A stretch of DNA of 64,000 nucleotides from Streptosporangium amethystogenes (GTDB lineage Bacteria > Actinomycetota > Actinomycetes > Streptosporangiales > Streptosporangiaceae), in NCBI RefSeq assembly GCF_000721075.1, contig NZ_JOEQ01000002.1, forward strand, positions 62,001 through 126,000, read 5' to 3'. Position 1 is the first letter of the stretch. Each line of letters starts with the position of its first letter. The notes beneath the pieces were generated by a model. It saw only the letters and a list, made by a program, of their open reading frames with translations, made no database searches and had not been told where the DNA came from. A program made the position numbers and the translations under genes. Of the stretch, positions 42,849 through 50,201 are shown piece by piece.

Positions 42849-45800
42849 TCACACGTTGAAGTAGTTGGCCTCAGGGTGATGGACGATCAGCGCGGACGTC
42901 GACTGCTCGGGGTGGAGCTGGAACTCCTCGGACAGCTCGACGCCGATCCTGGAGGGGTCGAGCAACCCCATCAGCTGGACCTGATCCTCCAGGTTGGGGC
43001 AGGCCGGGTAGCCGAAGGAGTAGCGGCAGCCCATGACGTTGACCTTGAGCATGTCCTCCAGGGACTCGTCACCGCCGATGCCCAGTTCGGTGCGTACCCG
43101 TGCGTGCCAGTACTCGGCCAGTGCCTCGGTCAGCTGCACCGACAGGCCGTGCAACTCCAGGTAGTCGCGGTAGGCGTCCTTGGCGAACAGCTCGGCCGCC
43201 GCCTCGGAGACCCGGTTGCCCATCGTCGCGACCTGGAAGGCGACGACGTCGACCTCGCCGGAGTCCTTGGAGCGGAAGAAGTCGGACAGACACAGGTGCC
43301 GGTCGCGGCGCTGGCGCGGGAAGGTGAACCGGGTGCGCTCGTTGCCCCCCTCGTCCAGGATGATCAGCGAGTCGCCGTCGCTGACGCACGGGAAGTAGCC
43401 GTAGACGACCGCCGCCTCCAGCAGGCCCTCGGTCTGCATCCGTTCCAGCCACATCCGCAGGCGCGGCCTGCCCTCGGTCTCGACCAGTTCCTCGTAGGAG
43501 GGCCCGTCACCGCCGCGGGCGGCCTTGAGGCCCCACTGCCCCATGAACGTCGCCCGCTCGTCAAGGAACGCGGCGTACTCCGCGAGCGGTACGCCCTTGA
43601 TGACGCGCTCGCCGAGGAAGGGCGCCGTCGGCACCGCGTTGCCGTCGGCCACGTCGGAGCGGGCCGGCAGTTCCTCCATCGGTGTCCTGACCAGCGTGGC
43701 TCCGGTCTTGACCCGGCGCTCGCGCAGCGGCGGCAGGCTCGCGCCCTTCTCCCCGCGCTTGACCGCCATGAAGGCGTCCATCAGGCGCAGTCCCTCGAAG
43801 GCGTCGCGGGCATAGCGGACCTCGCCCTGGAAGAGTTCCGCGAGGTCCTGCTCGACATAGGCACGGGTCAGCGCGGCCCCGCCGAGCAGCACGGGAAACC
43901 TGTCGGAGATGCCCCTGGAGTTCATCTCCTCCAGGTTCTCCTTCATGACGACCGTGGACTTCACCAGCAGTCCGGACATGCCGATGACGTCGGCCCTCTT
44001 CTCCTCCGCGGCCTCCAGGATGACCGACACCGGCTGCTTGATACCGAGGTTGACGACCTCGTAGCCGTTGTTGGAGAGGATGATGTCGACCAGGTTCTTG
44101 CCGATGTCGTGCACGTCGCCCTTGACCGTGGCGAGCACGATGCGCCCCTTGGTCTCGCCCTCGACCCGGTCCATGTGCGGCTCCAGGTAGGCGACCGAGG
44201 TCTTCATCACCTCGGCCGACTGGAGCACGAACGGCAGCTGCATCTGGCCGGAGCCGAACAACTCGCCGACGGTCTTCATGCCGTCGAGCAGCACATCGTT
44301 GACGATCTCCAGAGCGGGGCGCTGGGCGAGGGCCTCGTCGAGGTCGGCCTCCAGGCCCTTGCGCTCGCCGTCGACGATCCGGCGCTTGAGCCGCTCCCAC
44401 AGCGGCAGCGCGGCGAGTTCCTCGGCCTTGCTCGCTTTGAGAGCGGCGGCGTCGACGCCGTCGAACAGCTCCATGAACCGCTGCAGCGGGTCGTAACCCT
44501 CCCGGCGCCGGTCGTAGACCATGTCCAGGGCGACCTGGCGCTGCTCCTCGGGGATGCGCGCCATCGGCAGGATCTTGGAGGCGTGCACGATCGCCGCGTC
44601 GAGGCCGGCGTTGACGCACTCGTTGAGGAAGACCGAGTTGAGCACGATGCGGGCAGCGGGGTTGAGACCGAACGACACGTTCGACAGGCCCAGGACCGTC
44701 TGCACCCCGGGGTGGTGTCGCTTGATCTCCTTGATCGCCTCGATCGACTCCAGCGCGTCGCGCCTGGTCTCCTCCTGGCCGGTGGCGATGGGGAAGGTGA
44801 GCACGTCGACGAGGATGTCCTCGACGTTCATGCCCCACTTCGCGGTCAGGTCCTCGATGAGGCGCAGCGCGATCCGGACCTTCCAGTCGGCGGTGCGTGC
44901 CTGGCCCTCCTCGTCGATGGTCAGGGCCACCACGGCCGCACCGTACTCGCGGACCAGCTTCATGTTCTTGTGGAAGCGCGACTCGACGCCGTCGCCCTCC
45001 TCGTAGTTGACCGAGTTGACGACCGCGCGCCCGCCGAGCATCTGCAGCCCGGCCTCCAGCACGGCGGGCTCGGTGGAGTCGAGGACGATCGGCAGCGTGG
45101 AGGCGGTGGCGAAGCGGAAGGCCAGCTCCTTCATGTCGGCCACGCCGTCGCGCCCCACGTAGTCGACGCAGAGGTCGAGCATGTGCGCGCCGTCACGGGC
45201 CTGCGCCCGCGCGATCTCCACGCACTCCTCCCAGTCCTGGGCGAGCATCGCCTCCCGGAAGGCCTTGGAACCGACGGCGTTGGTGCGCTCGCCGATGGCC
45301 ATGTACGAGATGTCCTGGCGGAAGGGGACGCTCTGGTAGAGAGAGGCTGCGCCGGCCTCGGGGCGGGGCCGGCGCGAGGCCGTCTGGAGCCCGCGTACCC
45401 TCTCGACGACCCGGCGCAGGTGCTCGGGCGTGGTGCCACAGCAGCCGCCGACGAGGGAGAGGCCGTAGTCGCGGGTGAAGTTCTCGTGCGCCGAGGCCAG
45501 TTCCTCGGGGGTAAGCGGGTAGTAGGCGCCGTCGGAGGTCAGCACGGGCAGTCCGGCGTTGGGCATGCACGAGAGGCGGACCCGGGCGTGGCGGGCCAGG
45601 TAGCGGAGGTGCTCGCTCATCTCGGCGGGACCGGTCGCGCAGTTCAGGCCGATCACGTCGACGCCGAGCGGCTCGATCGCGGTCAGTGCCGCGCCGATCT
45701 CCGAGCCCAGCAGCATCGCACCGTTGGTCTCGATGGTCACCTGGGCGATGATCGGCACGTCCCGGCCGGCGTCGGCGATGGCCCGGCGCGCGCCGATCAC

Positions 45801-46313
45801 CGCCGCCTTGACCTGGAGCAGGTCCTGGGCGGTCTCGATGATCAGGGCGTCGGCGCCACCGCTGACCAGCCCCGCGGCGTTGTCGTAGTAGGCGTCGCGC
45901 AACACGGCGTACGGCCTGTGCCCGAGAGTCGGGAGCTTGGTGCCGGGGCCGATGGAGCCGAGCACGAAGCGCGGCCGCTCGGGGGTGGACCAGACGTCGG
46001 CCGCCTGCCGGGCGACGCGGGCACCGGCCTCCGAGTACTCGAAGACCCGCTCGGAGATGTCGTATTCACCGAGAGCCGAAAGATTGGCCCCGAAGGTGTT
46101 GGTCTCGACGCAGTCGACCCCCACCTCGAAGTAGGCCTCGTGCACGGCACGCACGATGTCGGGGCGGGTGACATTGAGCACCTCGTTGCAGCCCTCGTGA
46201 CCCTGGAAGTCGTCCATGGTGACGTCGTGGGCCTGAAGCATCGTCCCCATTGCCCCGTCGGCGACCATCACTCGCTCGGCCAGGACTTCACGGAAAGACG
46301 GGGTGCTTGTCAT
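42849..46313 (-). CDS. metH: Cobalamin-dependent methionine synthase MetH
   Basis: The 1154-residue enzyme transfers a methyl group from methyltetrahydrofolate through cobalamin to homocysteine. Domains in order are: homocysteine-binding (1-310), with zinc ligands Cys225, Cys291 and Cys292 (GLNCATGP, VGGCCGTT); pterin-binding (about 335-610); cobalamin-binding (about 630-870), with the lower axial ligand His735 in DVHDIGKN; and the reactivation domain (about 880-1154), with SAM-binding residues. It needs vitamin B12. A 94-base divergent region with an imperfect inverted repeat separates it from the stress-protein gene. Confidence 0.97.
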   Translation of the reverse strand: MTSTPSFREVLAERVMVADGAMGTMLQAHDVTMDDFQGHEGCNEVLNVTRPDIVRAVHEAYFEVGVDCVETNTFGANLSALGEYDISERVFEYSEAGARVARQAADVWSTPERPRFVLGSIGPGTKLPTLGHRPYAVLRDAYYDNAAGLVSGGADALIIETAQDLLQVKAAVIGARRAIADAGRDVPIIAQVTIETNGAMLLGSEIGAALTAIEPLGVDVIGLNCATGPAEMSEHLRYLARHARVRLSCMPNAGLPVLTSDGAYYPLTPEELASAHENFTRDYGLSLVGGCCGTTPEHLRRVVERVRGLQTASRRPRPEAGAASLYQSVPFRQDISYMAIGERTNAVGSKAFREAMLAQDWEECVEIARAQARDGAHMLDLCVDYVGRDGVADMKELAFRFATASTLPIVLDSTEPAVLEAGLQMLGGRAVVNSVNYEEGDGVESRFHKNMKLVREYGAAVVALTIDEEGQARTADWKVRIALRLIEDLTAKWGMNVEDILVDVLTFPIATGQEETRRDALESIEAIKEIKRHHPGVQTVLGLSNVSFGLNPAARIVLNSVFLNECVNAGLDAAIVHASKILPMARIPEEQRQVALDMVYDRRREGYDPLQRFMELFDGVDAAALKASKAEELAALPLWERLKRRIVDGERKGLEADLDEALAQRPALEIVNDVLLDGMKTVGELFGSGQMQLPFVLQSAEVMKTSVAYLEPHMDRVEGETKGRIVLATVKGDVHDIGKNLVDIILSNNGYEVVNLGIKQPVSVILEAAEEKRADVIGMSGLLVKSTVVMKENLEEMNSRGISDRFPVLLGGAALTRAYVEQDLAELFQGEVRYARDAFEGLRLMDAFMAVKRGEKGASLPPLRERRVKTGATLVRTPMEELPARSDVADGNAVPTAPFLGERVIKGVPLAEYAAFLDERATFMGQWGLKAARGGDGPSYEELVETEGRPRLRMWLERMQTEGLLEAAVVYGYFPCVSDGDSLIILDEGGNERTRFTFPRQRRDRHLCLSDFFRSKDSGEVDVVAFQVATMGNRVSEAAAELFAKDAYRDYLELHGLSVQLTEALAEYWHARVRTELGIGGDESLEDMLKVNVMGCRYSFGYPACPNLEDQVQLMGLLDPSRIGVELSEEFQLHPEQSTSALIVHHPEANYFNV

Positions 46314-46360
46314 GAGACAAGAGTACTGGGATCCACCTGGCCGTTATTGTTGTTGACAGC

Positions 46361-46381
46361 AATTGAACTTCTTGTCCAATT
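46361..46381. promoter_or_regulatory. Inverted repeat between metH and the stress-protein gene
   Basis: AATTGAAC and GTCCAATT pair at seven of eight positions around a five-base spacer, in a 94-base divergent intergenic region. A TTGACA hexamer at 46353-46358 on the plus strand lies just beside it. It looks like a regulator operator, but no regulator can be assigned. Confidence 0.4.
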
Positions 46382-46407
46382 AATACGGTCACCCCTGTGA
46401 GGCACCG

Positions 46408-46866
46408 ATGGCGACCTACCGCACCATCCTTGTCGGCACCGACGGCTCCACCTCCTCCCTCCGCGCGGTCTCCTCGGCCGCCTCCCTCGCCGCCGCCACC
46501 GGCGCCGGCCTGATCCTGGCCTGCGCCTACTCCCCCATGCGTGAGCGCGACCGCAACGCCGCCGCCGACGCCCTCGGCGACCTCTCCTACAAGGTGACCG
46601 GCTCCACCCCGGCGGACGACGCCCTGCGCGCCGCCCGGGAGCGCGCGGTCGCCGCGGGCGCCCGGACGATCGAACTGGCCGCCGAGGAGGGCGACGCGGT
46701 GGACGTGCTGGTCTCGCTCGCCGGCAGGCACGGGGCCGATCTCGTGGTCGTCGGCAACCGGGGGCTCAACAGCCTGGCGGGGCGGCTGCTCGGCTCGGTG
46801 CCGTCCGGCGTGTCCCAGCGCGCGGGCTGCGACGTCCTGATCGTCCACACCACATCCGGAAGGTGA
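46408..46866 (+). CDS. Universal stress protein (UspA family)
   Basis: The 152-residue protein has a single Usp domain: ILVGTDGSTSSLRAV at the start (Asp13 contacts nucleotide), and the ATP-binding signature VVGNRGLNSLAGRLLGSVPS at about residues 113-132 (G-2x-G-9x-G-S). It is therefore an ATP-binding type. Such proteins help survival under starvation or oxidative stress. It shares the divergent promoter region with metH and is followed by the PAC2 gene 65 bases later. Confidence 0.92.
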   Translation: MATYRTILVGTDGSTSSLRAVSSAASLAAATGAGLILACAYSPMRERDRNAAADALGDLSYKVTGSTPADDALRAARERAVAAGARTIELAAEEGDAVDVLVSLAGRHGADLVVVGNRGLNSLAGRLLGSVPSGVSQRAGCDVLIVHTTSGR

Positions 46867-46931
46867 CGTGAAGGCCCCCTCACGGCATAGGCTTAGCCGG
46901 ATAGGACGGTGCGGTGAGAAGGAGGGGGCGC

Positions 46932-47786
46932 GTGATCGAGATCGAAGGTCTGCCCGAGCTCGTCGACCCGGTGATGATCGCCGCGTTCGAGGGGTGGAAC
47001 GACGCGGGCGAGGCTTCGAGCGGAGTGATCGCGCATCTCGAGGGCGAGTGGAAGGCGACCCCGCTGGTCTCCCTGGACCCCGAGGAGTACTACGACTTCC
47101 AGGTGACCCGCCCGATCGTCGAGATGGGCGAGGGGCTGACACGCTCCATCACCTGGCCGACCACGAAGCTGTCGGTGGCCAGGCCGCCGGGCGTCGACCG
47201 CGACGTGGTGCTGCTCCGCGGCATCGAGCCCAACATGCGCTGGCGCGCTTTCTGCGAGGAGATCGTCCTGGTCTGCCGGGAGCTGGGGGTCGAGCTCGCG
47301 GTTCTGCTCGGCGCGCTGCTCAACGACTCGCCGCACACCCGTCCGGTGCCGATCGTGGGCTCGGCGACCGACGAGGGGCTGGCCAGGGCGATCAACCTGG
47401 AGCTGAGCCGCTACGAGGGACCGACCGGCATCGTCGGCGTGCTCCAGCAGTCCCTGGGCGCGGCCGGGCTGCACGCCGTGTCACTGTGGGCCTCGGTGCC
47501 GCACTACGTGGCCCAGCCCCCCAACCCGAAGGCCACCATGGCACTGCTCAGCCGGATGGAGGACCTGCTCGACATCCCGATGCCGCTGGGCGAGCTGGCC
47601 GAGGAGGCCCGGGCCTGGGAGCACGGCGTCGACGAGCTGGCCTCCCAGGACAGCGAGGTCGCCGAGTACGTCAAGGAGCTGGAGGAGCGCAAGGACGCCG
47701 CCGAGCTGCCCGAGGCCAGCGGTGACGCCATCGCCGCCGAGTTCGAGCGCTACCTGCGCCGACGCGACCGCGACTCCGACGGCTGA
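46932..47786 (+). CDS. PAC2-family protein (proteasome assembly chaperone-like)
   Basis: The 284-residue protein begins MIEIEGLPELVDPVMIAAF. It has the PAC2 alpha/beta core with AFEGWNDAGEAS, GVELAVLLGALLND and ASVPHYVAQPPNPKA. The C-terminal region (about 215-284) is charged and helical. Its eukaryotic relatives help assemble the 20S proteasome; the bacterial members are of unknown function, but are conserved in actinobacteria with proteasomes. The GTG at 46932 is chosen because AAGGAGG lies six bases upstream; a GTG six codons earlier is possible. The order metH-PAC2 matches Mycobacterium (Rv2124c-Rv2125). Confidence 0.9.
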   Translation: MIEIEGLPELVDPVMIAAFEGWNDAGEASSGVIAHLEGEWKATPLVSLDPEEYYDFQVTRPIVEMGEGLTRSITWPTTKLSVARPPGVDRDVVLLRGIEPNMRWRAFCEEIVLVCRELGVELAVLLGALLNDSPHTRPVPIVGSATDEGLARAINLELSRYEGPTGIVGVLQQSLGAAGLHAVSLWASVPHYVAQPPNPKATMALLSRMEDLLDIPMPLGELAEEARAWEHGVDELASQDSEVAEYVKELEERKDAAELPEASGDAIAAEFERYLRRRDRDSDG

Positions 47787-47801
47787 GCCCGCGGCCGGCG
47801 G

Positions 47802-48551
47802 TCACCACCGGTCGTTCCGCTCCTCCAGGACCGGGCGCGCGGAGACCAGGCGCCTTCGGTACGGGTCCGAGGTCACCGGCGCCGGGCACGCCTGGTCGAA
47901 CCGGGCCCACACCAGCGCGGCCAGGTCGGCGTCCACCCCCAGGGGGGCGGTGACCAGGTCGGCGCCGGACGCCTCCAGGCGGTCCTGGAAGAAGCCCGGG
48001 GCCAGGAGGTAGGAGGCGAGCGCGATCCGCGGCGCGGGCCCTGAACGCAGCCGCTCCAGGGCCTCGGCTATCGAGGGGGTGCCCGTGGCGGCGAAGGCCG
48101 CGGTGACCGGGCGCGAGATCCGGACCGAAAGCAGCCGGGCCGCCGCCCGCACGTCGGCCAGCGCCGCGGGGTCGGACGACCCCGCGGCTCCCAGGATCAC
48201 CGAGTCCGCCGCCCTCAGCCCCGCGGCGGCCAGTCGTCTGGCGAGCACGGCCGCGAGCAGCGGATGCGGCCCCAGCGGGGCCGTCACCGTGGCGTCCGGC
48301 CTGGCCGCGGCCACCACCGCGGGCAGGTCGATGTGGACGTGGTAGCCGCCCGCCAGCAGCAGCGGGACCACCACGACAGGGCCGGGCACCTCGACGAGCA
48401 CGTCGGCCAGCGGGGGTGAGCTGATCTCCAGGAAGGCCTGCTCGACACGCGTTCCCCGGCGGCCCTCGCGTACCAGGTCACGCAGCCCGGCCAGGGTCTC
48501 CTCCCCCCTCGCGCTGCGCGTCCCGTGCCCGGCGAGGACCAGCGTCGTCAC
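47802..48551 (-). CDS. CbiX/SirB-like sirohydrochlorin chelatase family protein
   Basis: The 249-residue protein starts TTLVLAGHGTR, with the metal-binding His of class II chelatases, and has a second His cluster in LLLAGGYHVHIDLP. Two repeated halves make the full chelatase fold. It probably inserts iron into sirohydrochlorin to make siroheme for NirB. Its GTG start overlaps the stop of the HemD/winged-helix gene (GTGA), tying it to the nitrate assimilation operon. Confidence 0.85.
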   Translation of the reverse strand: MTTLVLAGHGTRSARGEETLAGLRDLVREGRRGTRVEQAFLEISSPPLADVLVEVPGPVVVVPLLLAGGYHVHIDLPAVVAAARPDATVTAPLGPHPLLAAVLARRLAAAGLRAADSVILGAAGSSDPAALADVRAAARLLSVRISRPVTAAFAATGTPSIAEALERLRSGPAPRIALASYLLAPGFFQDRLEASGADLVTAPLGVDADLAALVWARFDQACPAPVTSDPYRRRLVSARPVLEERNDRW

Positions 48552-49717
48552 AGGCCTTCGCCCCGGTCGCAGGCCAGGCGGTAACCGCGTTTGACGACCG
48601 TCTCGACGATTCCCGAGGGGCCGAGCGCCCGGCGCAGGCGGGTGATGGCCATCTCGACCGCGTGCTCGGCCGAGTCCCGCGACGGGCCGCCGGGGAGCAC
48701 TGTCCGCAGGTCGGAGCGGGCCACCACGTGCCCGGGTTTGTCGGCCAGACGCTTGAGCACCGCCATCGGCGCCGGCGGCAGCGGCTTCAGCTCGCCGTCC
48801 ACCGCGACGGCGTGACCGCGGATCTCCAGCCGGTGGCCACCCGCGACCAGGCGGGTGACGCTGTGTTCGGGCAGGTGCCTGGCGAGGGTACGGGCCAGCG
48901 TGCCCAGACGGGAGCGCTCGGGCTGCACGGTGGGCACCCCGCGCGCCTCCAGGGGCCCGGCGGTGACCGGGCCCACGCAGGCGGCGACGACCGGCCCCGC
49001 GAAGGCCGCGACCAGCGCGTCCTCCAGGCCGTCCGCGCGGGCCGAGTTGAGCATGGCCAGCACGGCCGGGGCACTGGTGAAGGCCACCGCGTCCACCCCG
49101 CCGGAGATCGCCTGGCTGACCAGGCGGCGCAGCGGCGACACGTCCCGGTAGGGCAGCCACCGGTAGACCGGCACCTCGATGACCTCCGCACCGGCTTCGC
49201 GCAGTGCGGCCACGAAGTCGGTCAGCGGCTCCCCGTGCAGTTGCACGGCGATGCGGCGGCCACGCAGGTCCTGGGCCAGGAGGTGCTGCTTGACCTCCTC
49301 GCACGACTCCGTGGACGGGGTCCAGTGGTCGTTCAGTCCGGCGGCCCTGACCGCGCCGCGGGCCTTGGGCCCGCGTGTCAGCAGCCGCGCGGAGGTCAGG
49401 TGCTCGGCGAGGTCGCCCGCCAGCCCCCAGCCCTCGGCGGCGGCCATCCATCCCCGGAAGCCGACGCCGGTGGTGACCACCACGTCGTCGATCGGGGCGG
49501 ACAGGCCGGCGCGCGTCGCGGCCAGCAGGTCGGCGTCCTCGGCCAGGGGTACCAGGCGGATCGCGGGAGCGCGCACCACCCTGGCGCCCCTGCGTTCCAG
49601 CAGCGCGCAGAACTCCTCGCGCCGCCGGGTGGCGGTGACCCCGATCGTGAACCCGGCCAGCGCGTCGGGCGCGGTCTCGGGAGAGTCGACGGGGCTGTCC
49701 AGAACGGCGATGCTCAT
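48548..49717 (-). CDS. nnaR: HemD-like/winged-helix fusion regulator NnaR
   Basis: The 389-residue protein has an N-terminal uroporphyrinogen-III-synthase fold (about residues 20-280, with GFTIGVTATRRREEF and AVAFTSAPAVLAML). A C-terminal OmpR-type winged helix (about 300-385) contains PPAPMAVLKRLADKPGHVV and MAITRLRRALG. This architecture is that of NnaR, which activates nitrate/nitrite assimilation genes with GlnR in Streptomyces. Whether the HemD half still makes uroporphyrinogen III is not visible. It lies 55 bases after nirD and overlaps the chelatase gene. Confidence 0.85.
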   Translation of the reverse strand: MSIAVLDSPVDSPETAPDALAGFTIGVTATRRREEFCALLERRGARVVRAPAIRLVPLAEDADLLAATRAGLSAPIDDVVVTTGVGFRGWMAAAEGWGLAGDLAEHLTSARLLTRGPKARGAVRAAGLNDHWTPSTESCEEVKQHLLAQDLRGRRIAVQLHGEPLTDFVAALREAGAEVIEVPVYRWLPYRDVSPLRRLVSQAISGGVDAVAFTSAPAVLAMLNSARADGLEDALVAAFAGPVVAACVGPVTAGPLEARGVPTVQPERSRLGTLARTLARHLPEHSVTRLVAGGHRLEIRGHAVAVDGELKPLPPAPMAVLKRLADKPGHVVARSDLRTVLPGGPSRDSAEHAVEMAITRLRRALGPSGIVETVVKRGYRLACDRGEGL

Positions 49718-49772
49718 CTGTCGTTCACCACTCCTCACTTGATCTTCTTCAGGTGTCCGGCCGCCTGCGGGC

Positions 49773-50126
49773 TCACCCCGTGCCCACCTCCACCGTTTCG
49801 CCGGTGAGGCGGACCGGGTAGGTCGGCACGGCCGTCGCGGGGTCGTCCAGGCACACCCCCGTCGCAAGGGAGAAAGCCTGCTTGTGCATGGGGGAGGCCA
49901 CCACGGGCTCGCCGGCCCTGGTGCCCATGATCCCGCGGGACAGGACGTGGGCACCGCTGAACGGGTCGCGGTTGCCGATCGCGAACAGGGTGCCGTCGAA
50001 GGCACGGAACAGCGCGATCTGACGACCGCCGACGAGCGCGCACACGCCGCGCTCGGGCAGCAGATCGGTGTAGGAGCAGACCGGCGTCCAGCCAGCCTGC
50101 TCCAGCTCTTCGCTCAGGACGGTCAT
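49773..50126 (-). CDS. nirD: Nitrite reductase small subunit NirD
   Basis: The 117-residue Rieske-fold subunit has WTPVCSYTDLLPERGVCALV, QIALFRAFDGTLFAIGNRDPF and SPMHKQAFSLATGVCLDD. It lacks the paired Cys-His ligands of true Rieske proteins, as expected for NirD. It stabilises and assists NirB in reducing nitrite to ammonium. The ATG at 50126 is chosen because the family begins there and GAGAGAGG lies upstream. It is 75 bases after nirB. Confidence 0.92.
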   Translation of the reverse strand: MTVLSEELEQAGWTPVCSYTDLLPERGVCALVGGRQIALFRAFDGTLFAIGNRDPFSGAHVLSRGIMGTRAGEPVVASPMHKQAFSLATGVCLDDPATAVPTYPVRLTGETVEVGTG

Positions 50127-50201
50127 CGGTGGGTGCCTCTCTCGGGATGTCGGCGTTGGAGGCCAGCTCCGGCGGGGGATGCGGGACATGGGGGCGGCCG
50201 G

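Noticed and set aside
42876..46400. 1174-codon open frame on the plus strand
   Set aside because: It is the antisense shadow of metH, which has all four domains and catalytic residues on the minus strand. The plus-strand product is His/Arg/Asp-rich with no motif.
46314..46407. Cobalamin riboswitch upstream of metH
   Set aside because: Only 94 bases separate metH from the divergent gene, too short for a cobalamin riboswitch. No B12-box-like sequence was seen.
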